A stretch of 64,000 bases of DNA from Diabrotica undecimpunctata (lineage: Eukaryota > Arthropoda > Insecta > Coleoptera > Chrysomelidae), in assembly GCF_040954645.1 (NCBI RefSeq), contig NC_092806.1, positions 7,006,001-7,070,000 of the forward strand. Direction: 5' to 3'. Both the position numbers and the translations under genes were made by a program. Numbering within the stretch: position 1 is the stretch's first letter; every line of letters starts with the position of its first letter. The notes under the pieces are model-generated. The model had not been told where the DNA came from and searched no databases. It saw only the letters and a list, made by a program, of their open reading frames with translations. Below are positions 11,841-23,750 of this stretch, piece by piece.

Positions 11841-13154
11841 CCCTTGTCTTTTATTATATTATGTTAAAAAATATTTTATATTAAGTTAAGATTTAAGTGG
11901 TCATTTTTCGTGTTTATCCAGTCATACCTCTACAACAATCAGAGCGTTAAAAACTGATTTCACTTCTGGTGTTCGAATGAATACCTTCAGAATTCTTTAT
12001 TTAATTCAAAAATAGACTTATCGAAAGTTTACTTACTTTTTAAACTAAAAGAAACAATTGGAAACAGTCATTGCACTTCTTTGGAACAAAAACAATGGAA
12101 ATAACATCAAATTTATGTAAGAGTTGGTTTGAAAACAACAAAAAGTGCAGATAGGTATTTGTCGCTTCGGTGATTTCGTTAGGACAAAAGAGTCAGGTAG
12201 CTTATGGTTTCCATAGAACTTGCTTTTAGTCTAGGGGCCAACAAGGTCATCGTTTTTAATTCTGACCGGTCCATTCAAGCTTTTTTAACGTATTTTGGCT
12301 GCTGATTACGAGTTTCGAGAGTGGATTTAGATCCGAGTTTTGAAACAATTTAATTGTTTATAAAGCTCTAGCTCATAAACTAAAAGAGTTAAAAAAATTT
12401 CAAATAAAATTTGTTCCTAGAAAAACTTTTAAAGGATTTCAGAAATGTAAATTAAAAGGAAGTTATTCTCATTTATTAATATTATTTATAAAAAATATTT
12501 TCTTTCACGCATCTACATCGAAATATACAGGAAATCTCAGCTTTTTTACATTAACATAAGTTTTAAGATCAATCTTTACATTTACATGGTGGTATTAAGT
12601 CTGTGCATTAAAATAAATCTTTTTGGGGCTTCAGAGTCTCATTATCTATGTGATATCCATATAAAAGTGGATCAAGTCTTTTTTCAGCATCATCAAAGCA
12701 CATCAATTGTTTACACCACATAAAATATGCGTTTTATATGCAATTGGATTGAGTTAGATCTTGTTAGCATTTCTTCAACAAAAGCGTAGTTCATCAAAAC
12801 TTTCACATTTTCCGAGTTATTCAGAACCTTTACCAAAAATAAGAACGACGCACATGTTCACAAGTTAGTCCAAAAAACATCACCATTCCTGCTAGAGACG
12901 TAGTGACTTAAGTTGCGTTGCATTTGAACCAAAAATTGCAACAAATGAATTGGTTACTTGGTAAAACATTATAACAGTCATTGAAGAACAAAGCACTGCT
13001 TTACAAAGTTATACTCAAACAAATATGGACTCCAATGCAATTATCCACAATGACCTAGGAGTACCAACCGTTAAATATGTCATTCAAAGTCATTTATGTC
13101 AAATCGAGTTAAAAATTCAAATGAAACTGAAGGGAAAGTTCTTCAAAATTGTCT
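11841..13154. other. Unassigned AT-rich region
   Basis: No open frame longer than chance, no inverted repeat and no RNA gene recognised. A slightly more balanced stretch near 12180-12320 could be an old repeat, but no family signature is visible. Confidence 0.4.
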
Positions 13155-13420
13155 CATAATACCAACTATGATGTACGGAGTGAATGTTAGGCAAAATACA
13201 GATGAACAACGATACAACGAATGCATATAGTGGATATGAGAATGCTTAGATGGATACGTAGAGTAATAAATAAGGATGAATTTAAGAATACGTATGTTGG
13301 GGAAGCTTAGAGGTGGTCAAAATAAGAGAGTATCTAAGAAGATAATTACCAACTAGGGAAGCCAATCCCACATAGAGATAAAGACAAAGAGATGTCTTAG
13401 ATATACTTCTTTTCATCTCT
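13155..13420 (+). mobile_element. Short decayed non-LTR C-terminal fragment
   Basis: Plus-strand pieces read VPTMMYGVN, then an ECLDGY / MLRWIRR-like run, and degenerate NKDEFKNTYV and LGKLRGGQNK runs. This order resembles the region after the RT domain in RTE-type elements (the MYGSE ... MLRWM ... RNEYIR series). Stops and frame changes are frequent. Confidence 0.4.
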
Positions 13421-16400
13421 CTCAAGATCTTCAATCTTGTATTCATTTATCTATTTTAACATAAACAGATAACAACAAATGCAAGGTATTCCTTCCACAC
13501 TTCCCGACCTTTCCCATGCTATTTTTTACTTGTTCAACAATCAATTTGTATTTTTTAGTTGCATTTGTACATTTTAAACAGCCAAAACAATGTAAATACT
13601 TATCTATCGCTAACCGTTTCATTACGTCATTTTAAAACCTAATACCAATATAATTACACAAGTCCTTGCATTACTAATAACTAAATAACATAAATTACTA
13701 CTGAAACGCATCCAAACACATGTCCATTTACGTAAATATAACATTTTGTAGAAATTACACTGATATTTAAAAACCATTTAAAAATCTATCGCAACTAACG
13801 AAATTTGTTTTCAATCACTTAAATTGAAATGTAATATTTATGGCAATAAAATTGGATTCTTAAGTAGCAGAAAATGTTGTAATATCTAGTTAATCGTCTC
13901 TTTCCGGTTTCTTTACCGATTAAAAATAGTTGGTTTTTGCGATTAGACAATGAATACTGTATTGTTTTGACATCATAGTAATATAATAAATGAAGTTTAT
14001 TTTGAACATTCATTAATTAGATCTTGGAAATTTGTTCACACAGTTATAATTTATGAGGCGATTTCTGATGCTAGAGTTTCAGCACCATCTATTTGTGTAG
14101 TTGTAAGAAAAGCTATGAATGATGCATTCATAGGTGTTCCAGATATTCACAGGATTTTTTATAAAATTATTCATCAATGTTAGTGCTGTTTGTCTCCAAT
14201 TGGCATAAATGTACTCGTAGATAGTACAAACTCATCACCCAGTAAAACCAGGATTTTAAGATAGACGAAGATGTTCAAACAGACGTGTACAAACTTGTAG
14301 CGTTTTAAATTTGGTGGAATATTTTCGTTTTTCTGTTTGCAAATGAATTTTAAAACGATCAATATATTATGGCATTTTAAGTTGAGATTCTAAATATCAA
14401 GTTTTGGTAAAAAGTTGTTTTTGTCGCTGAACAACGTCTGTTTACATTCGAGTCCCCTAATATAATATTGCAAGTCAGGTATACGGTTTTCTAAGACGTA
14501 TTAACTGAGAATATTTTTTTGTCTTTGTTTACATTAATATTCCCCTATTCTCTGTATGTATTGTGAGGTAAAAAATTTCCAGTTAACCAATTTAAAAGCA
14601 AATAAATCAAGAAGTTTTTTGTCGGTTCGTTGCTAAGAACGAGGTCAAAAAAGGGTAGATTGTTTGTTATAAGTTTGTAGGCAAAAACTAGCTGTGAGAC
14701 GTAAAGGGAAATTTATTTTGCGTTGAAATTTGTAAAATGTAAGGCATCGAGGAGTCGACATTTAAGCCCCAAGCAGAGCAGACAGAAGAGATTTTGAATC
14801 GCGAGTCGATTCAATTTTTTTTGTGTAATATCTTAAAACCGGTTAAGGTGATGATACTCTATGCAATGTGGCAGTTTAGATCAGAGTAATCACCCGTAAG
14901 ATTTGTGCAGTACACCGGCACTGATGAAATTTGGAAAATGTTTATATAGAATGTCCCCGTCGACAGCTTGATTTCCTCCATCAAGTTTCTGTTCCAATCG
15001 TTCCTGCCTACGTATGGAAATGGTTTATTTTTATTCAAGTTGAGAGTTATGTCCTTTGCAGCTCCAGTCCCATAGATGTTAACAAGTTTTTTTTGAAAGT
15101 TAAGTGCTAAACAGTGAAATCAGGTAACAATTAACATTTTAATTTTAAAGTAAAGACAGACATTTTTTGCTAAAACAATAATTGCTTTCATTAAAATTTA
15201 AAGGATTTGTAATAAATAATAAATTGTAAATTTTATGGTTTAACAGCTGTCATTTTAATTGTTTTTTTAATATAATGTTAACATATGACAGCTAGCTTTG
15301 TTCTTTTCGATATTCATTTGTTTTGTTTGTTTAAAAAAAGGTTAATCTCTGTGCGATAACATTTGTAAGTTTTGTAGTATCTCCAACTCCGTTGTAAACG
15401 AAGTTTGTAAACGGACACATGTAAGTTTTTTATTCTGTATTTGGCAACTATTTATATAGTATATTTTTTGTGCCATTTTTATGTTTGATAACTGTTTGTA
15501 TGAGACAAAAATAAACGTTTGATTTGTTTCTCTGATCCATTTTTTTTATTTATTTAGAAAAATCTCCTAATCTTTTTTGTGTGTTTACTTTTTAGGAAGG
15601 AAGAGCCCTTTTCTTCTTTCCTCCAGCAAGTTTAGGATCCTTCAAAGCGGCGCCCTATTTCTAAATTGCTAGAAGCCTTTCCTTGTTGTTTCATTTGCCC
15701 AGTTGCCCAGGAGATTTGAGTAAGTACCCCTTTATTTCATTCATTGTGTAGATACCCCAATCCGACCCATTTATTTCAACTTATCCACGACCCCAGCTCT
15801 CCAGCAACCCCCTGAGTGCCGTTCGCATATTAACGTTTATTTTGCTTGCCCTATCTTCGCCCCCATATTTTCTGTCCCCAATTTTTTACCCTATGTTCTT
15901 ACCCTGAGGTAGGCAAAATATATTCGTTACAAACTCATCACTTTATAGCCCCCCATAAAGTTATTAGACCCTCAAAAATATTGTAAACTGATCACCGGCA
16001 TCCTTTGGAGATAGGTAAACTCATCACCGCAGATAGGTAAACTCATCACCAGCACCTTTGCCCCAAGGCGCTGGTTTCTAATGCGAAAGACTGCCTGTTA
16101 CCTGTTCCATATTTCTCATTTATGTGATAATTTGCTGGTAGAAAGCAACAAAGTAATACTATGCCTCGTCCACAAGAAACATCTTGTACAGTTGACTTAA
16201 AGAACTTGCTGATTTTTTTTGTTTAATAAGAATGATCCGCCACCAGTGCGAAAGAACTAACGAAAAACGGTATAAAATCTACTCACTAGTTGTAAGGCAT
16301 TTAGCCTTACACCCTTTCGTCGCACAAGTCCACAAAAGGCAATTCGATTTTAGAGTCTTTCGCAATTGAAATTAGAAATTATTGATATCCATCATTTTTC

Positions 16401-17299
16401 GTCTGCGTTGGCTCAAAACGTAATCAATAAGCAGTTTACTATCCATGTTAAAGGAACAAGGGCAAATAAAGAGAAATTTTTCTCTTCACATAGTTTTTAT
16501 ATAGCTATCAATATAATTTTGTCGAATTCCCAAATAAAAACCAATGAATTATATTTGCATTTAATACGTCTATTTTATATTTATTCTGTCAAATTATCAA
16601 ATCTTAGCGGTTTGCAAGGGGTTTATGGTCTATACCTGCCACGGGGTGCAGGTAGGCCAGTGATGAATTTACCAATTACCATTTCTAAAAGCCAGAAAAC
16701 TGCACTTAAACATTTTAATGCACTCTGTTATAATAAATAAATAATTATCTCAAATACTTAAAATTCACTTATTAAATAAACTAAACTTTCGGATTGATAT
16801 GCTAAAATAGAAATACAATACCCGCCAAACAGGTTTTATTTTCCAAAATATTTTTACTATATGACAAAATATTTAAACATTTTTATATTCATCGGAATTA
16901 ATAAATCCTCGTATCAATGACCTAGTCAACTGGACGAGAACAAGAACATAAATAATTTTCCATTGGTATTAGTCATATCAGTTAACTTTATACCTTACGC
17001 CCCCTTACACGCCATTGACCCAGAAATTCACGAGTTACGACGACCGTAGATGAAAATCAAGTGATTTAACCGATTGTAATTTTACAAACCTTTTCTTGAA
17101 CTTACTCGTTATTGAAAAAGTAAAAGGAACACAACAAGCAGAGGTAACATAATGTATTTTACCCATACAGATAAAGTCGACCTGATAAATTTGATATGAC
17201 TTTTTGTCGTATGATTGTGGTCACCACTTTAGTAGACAAACCGTTTGTAAAGGCCTGAACATTTGTAACCTGCCTTCATTAATTAATGTTTCATTCAGA
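13421..17299. other. Long unassigned AT-rich region
   Basis: About 3.9 kb without a recognisable gene. Minus-strand frames at 13819-14013 and 14180-14362 and the plus-strand frame at 16366-16740 (which begins with TTG, not ATG) have no known motif. Near 15990-16060 a GTAAACTCATCACC-type phrase recurs about three times at irregular spacing. Composition is a little less AT-rich near 15590-15880, which could be an old repeat. Confidence 0.4.
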
Positions 17300-17800
17300 T
17301 AAAAAATAAATAAATAGTCTGCAAAGACTGGTCCACAGATTTAACATAAGATCAAAAGAATTTAATATGACAATCTCATCTCAGAAAACTAAAATAATAG
17401 TAGTCAGCAAAGAACCAATTATATGTAAAATAGAAATTGATGGCATCAGTATTGGAAATAAAATATCTGGGAATTACACTGTCCAGCTATGGAAACCTGG
17501 ACAAAGATGTGAGAGATCGAGTACAAAAAGCAAATAGACTGGCAGGATGCCTTAATAACACTATATGGTGAAACAGACACATTAACACTGAGATGAAGTC
17601 AAGAATTTATAAAGCCAGTGTAAGACCAATAATGACATATGCCTCAGAAACAAGACCCAACACAGCCACAACGCAAAGGCTACTGGAAACGGCAGAGATG
17701 AGGGTACTGAGTGATAACCTTCCATAGAGGTATTAATCCGTCAATGAACAAGCAGAATTGTTTATAAAGAGGAGAAAGAAGAAGAAGAAATGTCTGAAAA
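17300..17800 (+). mobile_element. RTE-like element 3' part with internal deletion
   Basis: The plus strand encodes EIKYLGITLSSYGNLDKDV, DRVQKANRLAGCLNNTIW, MKSRIYKASVRPIMTYASET and TQRLLETAEMRVLS. It then jumps to a DNLP tail and the 3' untranslated text TATTAATCCGTCAATGAAC, ending in GAAGAAGAAG near 17790. The same 3' text occurs inverted at 21600-21660, so both belong to one family. The C-terminal coding block normally between MRVL and DNL is deleted. Confidence 0.8.
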
Positions 17801-18293
17801 TCCTACAATCGGCACGCCCGCTTGATGCATTGCAAAATTATCAGACATTATCTTCGTAAGAGAAGTAAAATCGAGTTCCGGCGTTCATCCATCTCTTTCT
17901 CTCAGAATACTTTTTCTGTCTGCTCTCTGCGAAGACGGGCAAAATTTTCAAAGTCCTTCCTAGTATTGACGAGTAATACATTCCGTTTTGTTTTGGTTGT
18001 GAATGGTATAACTGAAACTAGACATACACTTGTGATATATTCTGACAGTCAAGCGCTATGACGAAGGCACCCTGTTCCATACAAATTGACTCAAAACTTT
18101 TGTGGGACTATTGGAAGGTTCTCACTAGGGTTCAAAGTCGAAATAGGTTAATATGTGCTTGTGTATAGTGGCTATGGAGACGAGGTTAACGAACTGCCAC
18201 GAGAAGAAGCATGCACTTCACTATTTTAGCTAGCACCCTTCTTTTTTTATTATTTATTTATTAACGGGATACCACCCAATTTAATATATAAAC
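17801..18293. other. Spacer with a 79-codon open frame of unknown nature
   Basis: A plus-strand frame at 17822-18061 has no recognised domain and begins directly after the RTE tail. I regard it as chance or as a fragment of an unrecognised repeat. No promoter or splice context supports a gene. Confidence 0.35.
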
Positions 18294-18940
18294 ATATGTT
18301 ACGAGCAAAGCCCGAAATTGGACAATCCTAACATTGTACACAAATTATTGTCCACTTCTAGCATTGTACCCCCAAAACGTACAATGTCCGAAATAATCAA
18401 AATAATTGTCGAAACGCTCATCGGTTCGAATCGATTATTATTGACAAGCGACACACCAAATCAAAAATTGAAAAATCGAATCGAAGAAGAAATTGTTCTA
18501 CAATAGAGATATTGTTAGTGAAACATTTCAAAGCTTCAAGAGATAGATACATCACTATAATATAGGGAAGATGTTTGTAAAACATCTTAGATTTTCAAGA
18601 GAGATGTATGATAATATAAAATAATTTAATTCTACGAATCCAAAAGTAAAAAACACTGGTTAATTATGGATTTATAACCTCAATTGATGTTTGTTTGTCG
18701 TTAATAACAAATGGGGAATAATCGTAAAAATCGATATGAATCGATATCTGACATATTATCTTAAATTTTGACGCATGGCTACTTATTGAAATTCGAACAT
18801 TGTACAGCAATTCTTTTATACAAAGTCCGCCGATTATATATTTCGGAGATTGTACAGTAAAGGGGTACAATGCTAGAAGTGGACAAGATTTTTTGTACAA
18901 TGCTAGGATTGTCCAATTTCGGACATTGCTCGTAACATAT
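18294..18940. mobile_element. 647-bp MITE with inverted repeats of about 80-110 bp
   Basis: The left arm (18294-18372) and right arm (18861-18940) are near-identical inverted repeats. Both carry GTTACGAGCAA, CCGAAATTGGACAATCCTA and CACTTCTAGCATTGTACCCC. Weaker pairing continues inwards for another 30 bp. A GTACAATG-type phrase recurs several times near both ends, as transposase-binding subterminal repeats do. ATAT flanks both GTTACG ends and could be the target duplication. The interior has no transposase. Confidence 0.85.
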
Positions 18941-18990
18941 ACACAAAGTATTATCTAGTGATACAATAATTATAAAGATATAGTAAATAT

Positions 18991-19261
18991 TGTAACGAAA
19001 TAGCCCATCTCCGATACGTCATAATTCGTAGAAGGACGAATCTAGAATACGTAAGAATCAGAATGTCAATAGCGCCCGTCCTTCGGACAGGAGACAATTA
19101 GAGGTGGGACAACGCCAGAATGTTCTCGAAAAGTAACTTTATTATATATATGTAACGTTGTTGGGAGTGAGTTTAGTTGTTAAGATACTACCGAACTGTA
19201 AAGTTATAAATAAATGTATGTATATAAATTCGAACCGCTCGTTTTATTTAAAAACGCTACA
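18991..19261 (+). mobile_element. Solo LTR (271 bp)
   Basis: The segment begins TGTAACG and ends CGCTACA, the usual TG...CA form with a short inverted terminus. It contains a TATA-like run near 19143-19150 and an AATAAA signal near 19208, so it has the parts of an LTR promoter and polyadenylation site in plus orientation. A 4-bp ATAT duplication (18987-18990 and 19262-19265) flanks it. No primer-binding site or gag/pol follows, so this is a solo LTR left by recombination. It sits 50 bp from the MITE at 18294-18940. Confidence 0.7.
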
Positions 19262-19356
19262 ATATGTATGAAAAGAATTGGCGATGCAGCTATATAGAAA
19301 AAAAAAACAAATATTAAAATTATATAAAGCACATAACAAATATAAATCACATAAAA

Positions 19357-20645
19357 TTACAAATTTTTTTTTAAACACATTCTACAGACATTTTCCGAAG
19401 CGCACAGCAACAAATCAAAGTATATTCTATTTCCATTTAGAATGATTCTACTCAGTGGAGAATGCCTACCAAAGTTAGAGCGATGAAATTTAATTGCAAA
19501 ATTATGAGATGTTCTAGTAACTCTAGAGGGAACATTAAAGTCAATTAGAGACAGTAGATCATTGCAATTAATTTTTGAATTCAGTAGTTTATGAAGAAAC
19601 AAAACATCAGCATACATCCGTCTGGAAGATAACCTAGGAAGGTTTAATGTATTTCTAATTTCTGAGTAGGAATGGTCGCTTAAAGGTTTGTGTAATTTAA
19701 AACTTAAGTACCTAATGGATTTATTTTGGACTTTTTCAAGCTTGGCTATATGGACTTCATAAGTGGGTGACCAAACGACTGAACAATACTCAAGAACAGA
19801 TCTAACTAGGGACATGTAAATCAGTCTGATGGAATTAATGCTATGCAAACATCTAGAGGTTCTAATAATGAAGCCTAACATTTTAAATGCCTGGTTATTC
19901 ACATAATCAAAATGAGCGCAAAAATTTAGTTTGGAATCTAATTGAACACCTAGATCTCTTACAGTTGAGACAGCCTTCAGTGGTTCTTCAGCTAATTTGT
20001 AATTATAAGAGAGGTTGTTAATTCTTCTACAGAAACTAATAAAGTGACATTTTCCAACATTAATGCTCATTTGGTTCCAATTGCACCATGCCATAATTTT
20101 GTTAATATCAATTTGGAGTTCATCAGCAAATAGCAAAAATTTAGAGTTAATTTGAGATTTAATGTCATTAACAAATATATTAAAAAGGAAAGGCCCTAAG
20201 TGGCTTCCTTGTGAAACACCAGATGTTACGGAGATCTCACTAGATTGAAAGTGTTTAATTTTAACAAGTTGTATTCTGCTAGTTAGGTAACTACATAACC
20301 AGTTATACAGATTGCCTGTAAATACAATAGTTTTAAGCTTGTTACACAACAATTTATGATTCACAGTGTCAAATGCTTTGGAGAAATCTGTATAAATAGC
20401 ATCCACCTGTAGTCTCCTTTCCAAAGCATCAGATATGTATTGCGTGAAAAGTAAAAGATTTGTCGAAGTTGATCTACCTGAAAGAAAACCATGTTGCTCT
20501 TCAATTAGTACATTGCATAAATGTGTTTTAATAGAGTCACATATTATACTCTCTAGTATTTTAGGAATAGAAGAAAGAATGCTTATTGGTCTGTAGTTAG
20601 CTATGTTACTCCTGTCATCTGATTTATGAATAGGAACAATTCTTT
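19357..20645 (-). mobile_element. CR1/Jockey-like RT, long open frame with broken active site
   Basis: The minus-strand frame is open from about 20645 to 19357. It starts with IVPIHKSDDRSNIANYRPI, passes EEQHGFLSGRSTSTNLL, then YTDFSKAFDTVNHKLL with the first catalytic Asp, and VSQGSHLGPFLFNIFVND. The active site, normally FADD, reads FADE and is followed at once by LQIDINKIMAWCNWNQ; the dozen or so residues usual between these blocks are missing. The C-terminal region (LGVQLDSKLNF, YMSLVRSVLEYCSVVWSP, LEKVQNKSIRYL) is intact to a stop. It is long and open but catalytically dead. 5' end and endonuclease are absent. Confidence 0.85.
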
Positions 20646-20649
20646 GACA

Positions 20650-21505
20650 ATAGAATTACAAAGAACAGGACGACCATTTATTAATTGGTGTAAAACAATT
20701 TTTTCAAAGTGCTAGGGAATGCACCAGGACAAATGATGGCTAAAGAGTTTATCAAAGTACATTTAACCAAATTGATAGAGGATCTACTAAGCTACAGACC
20801 AAAGGGGTATTAGGATTATTGTGACACTGTTGATTTTACATTGTAGATTCAAAGTGTAATAGGACGTTACCGCCCTATTTTAATTTATCTTTCTCTGAGT
20901 TTACTTTTAAGAATGTCCCTCGGATTATCATGGTCAAACAACATCTTTACGCTTATCTTCAATTAATCAAGTTAAACAATATTAAACTTCTAATTTCCCC
21001 GATTGCCAGCCAGAGCATAACAAATTGATAAACTTCGGTTTTATTTTAAATTTCAAATTCACACTTTACTGTTAATGTTGACTGTAATAATAATATAATA
21101 AATGGTATGAATGGTCCATTTACCTTAGCAATAACAGGCAATTAGATCAATATATTCATAACAGGGGTCACGCTTCCTTTATTATTATCATCATTGAGAA
21201 TGGGATGCCTTGAACGGCGTATTTATCTCTTCTTTATCTCCTAATTTAAATGTCACGTTCTAGAAGTTTGCAGATAAAATTATGCATGGGATTAAAATAG
21301 TAATAAGAAAATGAAAGTTTACGGGCATATTAGAAACTTTATGCAAAAAGTGGAATTACTATCTTAACACTTTGGCTGCCACGTCAAATCAGTGCAAGGT
21401 TCCATTGAGCCAAGATATTTTTTTCAATTATCTCTAAACTCACGGACACATCATGTCAAAAACAACAGTTAGCTATAGAACAAAAACAACGAAATTATCA
21501 GCGGG
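20650..21505. other. Unassigned region
   Basis: No recognisable coding, inverted repeat or RNA gene. The part next to the RT (20650-20860) does not continue its frame and may be another truncated repeat. Confidence 0.4.
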
Positions 21506-21570
21506 AACGAGGAAGTAATGAAAAGATGGAAGGAACATTTTCAAGAGCTCTTAAACCTAGAAAAAGAACA
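21506..21570 (+). mobile_element. Very short RT N-terminal scrap
   Basis: The plus strand encodes NEEVMKRWKEHFQELLNLEKE. In RTE-type elements this motif lies just before the RT domain, where the linker meets fingers. It meets the 3' end of a minus-strand RTE at about 21571. Confidence 0.6.
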
Positions 21571-21722
21571 AAATCTTGTTCTTTTTTTTTCTTCCTCTTT
21601 ACAAGCAATTCTGCGTGTTCATTGGCGGATTAATACCTCCATAGAAGGTTGTCACTCCATCTTTTGCGCGGTCGCCTTATACTTCTTTTGCCGATTGATG
21701 ACTTATCTCTTGTTATTTTGAC

Positions 21723-22341
21723 GCCCCGTTCGGCTCGCGGAGATAAAAATACGGCCGTGGTCAGAAGACCCTGCCTGTCGTAAGAGGCGACGAACGGGTA
21801 GGAATCGAGAGGTGGAAAGCCGTCGCTTGAGGTGTCGGGTCTGTAGAAACGCACTTGAGGCGCTTAGGCGTCACAGTCACCGGTCTATACTCCTAGTATC
21901 CGAGACCAGACTCTCGTGGGACCACTCTACTCTCATTCCAAGAGAACCAGGCGAGGTTGAATGAGCTGGGCCCGTACACACCTCTTTTGGCCTTACACCA
22001 CCAATAGGGGCGTCGGTGTCTCGGCACGTACCCGCCTGGAGATTTCAGAGTGGTAGAGAAGAGATCCTCGGCGGCGACCTGTCTACGTGCGAGGTGGAAA
22101 TTCTTTTGCCTGCGTCACCTGTCCGCCCGTGGGAGGGGATAACGGATGGATGAGGTAATCGCAACTCAGGTACTACCTGAGTTGCGATTATCTGGAGCCC
22201 CGCGATGCGTATGCATCGTGCCACCCTCATTTTGATGTCGGACTCGTAGATGCAGTGGAGGCACAAACGGTCGTATGCCGAAAGGCCAGCTAGACCAGGG
22301 TTCTGCCAGTTTTTATAAGTGGAGGGCACGAAGCTAAGCTA
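21723..22341. mobile_element. GC-rich 619-bp insertion flanked by a 12-bp target duplication
   Basis: This block is clearly richer in G and C than anything around it and has no open frame with a known motif. It interrupts an RTE coding sequence. The flanks TGTTATTTTGAC (21711-21722) and TGCTATTTTTAC (22342-22353) match at 10 of 12 positions, as expected for an aged target duplication of retrotransposon type. The plus strand near 21770-21795 contains CTGCCTGTCGTAAGAGGCGA, a phrase I recall from repeated sequences in several arthropods. It may be a SINE-like or 5'-UTR-derived element; the family is not settled. Confidence 0.75.
22156..22190. repeat. Perfect palindrome, 17-bp arms, 1-nt centre
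   Basis: TAATCGCAACTCAGGTA (22156-22172) is followed after one C by its exact inverted complement (22174-22190). It lies inside the GC-rich insertion. It would form a very stable hairpin in RNA of either strand. Confidence 0.95.
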
Positions 22342-22844
22342 TGCTATTTTTACGACACGGGTCTCCTCCATTTTGCTTATGTGGTTATTCCATTCTTTTT
22401 TTTTTCTATTTTGTGTCCATTCATTTATACACTGTACGTTACATTTTCTTTTAATGTCTTTACTTCTCTTTCGATACTCAGCGTATTTCCTGTAATTCTT
22501 CTAAGTACTCTCATCTCTGCCGTTTCCACTAGTCTTTGCGTTGTGGCTGTGTCGGATTTTGTTTCTTAGGCACATGTCATTATTGGTCTTATATTGGCTT
22601 TACAAATTCTTGACTTCATCTCAGTGTTATTGTGTCTGTTTCGCCATATAGTGTTATTAGTTATATTTATTTCTATGTACATATATACATATTTAAATAT
22701 TTTACAAACTTGTTTTAAAAAAATCGGTAACTTTCTTCTGTTTCTTGACATTAAGTGAATTTTTAAAGGCTATATCTCTCCATTTTTTAAAAACCAAGAC
22801 GTCTATTGAAGATTACCCAGGTTGTTGTTCAATATACTTGAATG

Positions 22845-23240
22845 TTCTCCGTCAACATCATCATCATCAGTCTCCTCATTTTTATGTGTTGTTAGTGTAA
22901 TTATTTCGTCGCCTGTCAAAAATTCGTTTTCAAGTTCCTCGTCAGAGTTCATCCATTCTTCAATATCTTCGGCCTGTAATTAGACATTTTCGGATAACGT
23001 TTGTAGATCTTAAAGAATTGGTGGTAGAAATATCTTCTTCGTGTGATTGTTGATATTCAACAAGTTACTCAATGTTGGCCCAAGTTTTCGCCAAGACTTA
23101 ACGAAAGTAGAAGCAGGAATTTCTGGGAAGGCGAAAGCTAACATGTAAATTACGTCCTTTAAGTTAATTTTTTTGATGATATTAATAAGATTGAGATCTT
23201 CACTTTCTGCGCCTTGTAAAATTTCGAACAGTAATTTACG
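22845..23240 (-). mobile_element. pogo/Tigger-like transposase C-terminal fragment
   Basis: The minus strand encodes LLFEILQG, LKDVIYMLAFAFPEIPA and STFVKSWRKLGPTL. After a few breaks come AEDIEEWMNSDEE, FLTGDEIITL and an acidic DDDD run. This order matches the region after the DDE domain of jerky/Tigger/pogo transposases. The catalytic domain is absent. It is a separate relic from the pogo element at 41.5-46.1 kb and need not be the same family. Confidence 0.6.
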
Positions 23241-23269
23241 TCTGTATCGTCTAAAAGAATAACCGAAAA

Positions 23270-23640
23270 GACCATAAACACATATATAACAGAAAGTGAT
23301 GGAGTCGAAGAAAGCTGGGCAAAAATTAAGTCTAATATCTTAGCCTCGGCCAAGGAAGTACTTGGTGAAAGAAATATAAATAAGAATAAATTATTCCCAA
23401 TGCGAAGAACTCCATTTATTTGTACACAATTTGAAGGAAAAATGTAAAGAAAAAAAAAAGAAGGAAAAGAAAAGAAAGAAGGAAGAACAAAATCAAGAAG
23501 AAGAAATAATTCATCGCACAGCAGAACAACTAGTTGAGGAATCAGAATTGAAAGAAACTATATACGTCATAAAACATCTAAAAAACAACAAAGCGCCTGG
23601 CTTAGATAGAATATCCACAGAACTGTAAAGAATGGTGGAC
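23270..23640 (+). mobile_element. Non-LTR linker and RT N-terminus fragment
   Basis: The plus strand starts with VEESWAKIKSNILASAKEVL, a linker motif. It then passes through a lysine/glutamate-rich low-complexity run (about 23440-23500) and continues with VIKHLKNNKAPGLDRISTEL, the KAPG..I block that opens the RT domain. A stop follows and the RT core is absent. The Lys-rich run looks like expanded purine repeats inside the linker. Confidence 0.7.
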
Positions 23641-23721
23641 ATGTACTATGGAAGCGTATCGAACATAACATGTGTGGTGTTCTGAGATTCACGATATTAG
23701 TTTTATACAAGATATAAACGA

Positions 23722-23750
23722 ATACTGAACGAAATTATTTCGTTCAGTAT
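23722..23750. repeat. Short palindrome, 13-bp arms, 3-nt loop
   Basis: ATACTGAACGAAA and its exact inverted complement are separated by TTA. No gene end lies close enough to call it a terminator. Confidence 0.9.

Larger units (their letters stand above)
21571..22665 (-). mobile_element. RTE-like 3' part split by a GC-rich insertion
   Basis: From 22665 down to 22342 the minus strand reads NNTIWRNRHNNTEMKSRICK, RPIMT, then WNNHISKMEETRVVKIA. A 619-bp foreign segment intervenes (21723-22341). The frame resumes at 21722 with VKITRDKSSIGKRSIRRP and RKRWSDNL and runs into the 3' untranslated text shared with the copy at 17300-17800. The short duplicated piece at both junctions (VKIA / VKIT) is the target duplication of the insertion. 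Confidence 0.85.

Noticed and set aside
14924..14950. CTGATGA near 14926 as another hammerhead core
   Set aside because: No stem II can form between CTGATGA and a GAAA, so the core is incomplete.
14030..14960. Minus-strand frame with LVLLGDEFVLST, thought of as a Penelope-type RT start
   Set aside because: Neighbouring sequence gives no RT motifs in any frame; the resemblance is too short.
15990..16060. Recurring GTAAACTCATCACC phrase as a satellite or CRISPR-like array
   Set aside because: Only about three irregular copies with variable spacing.
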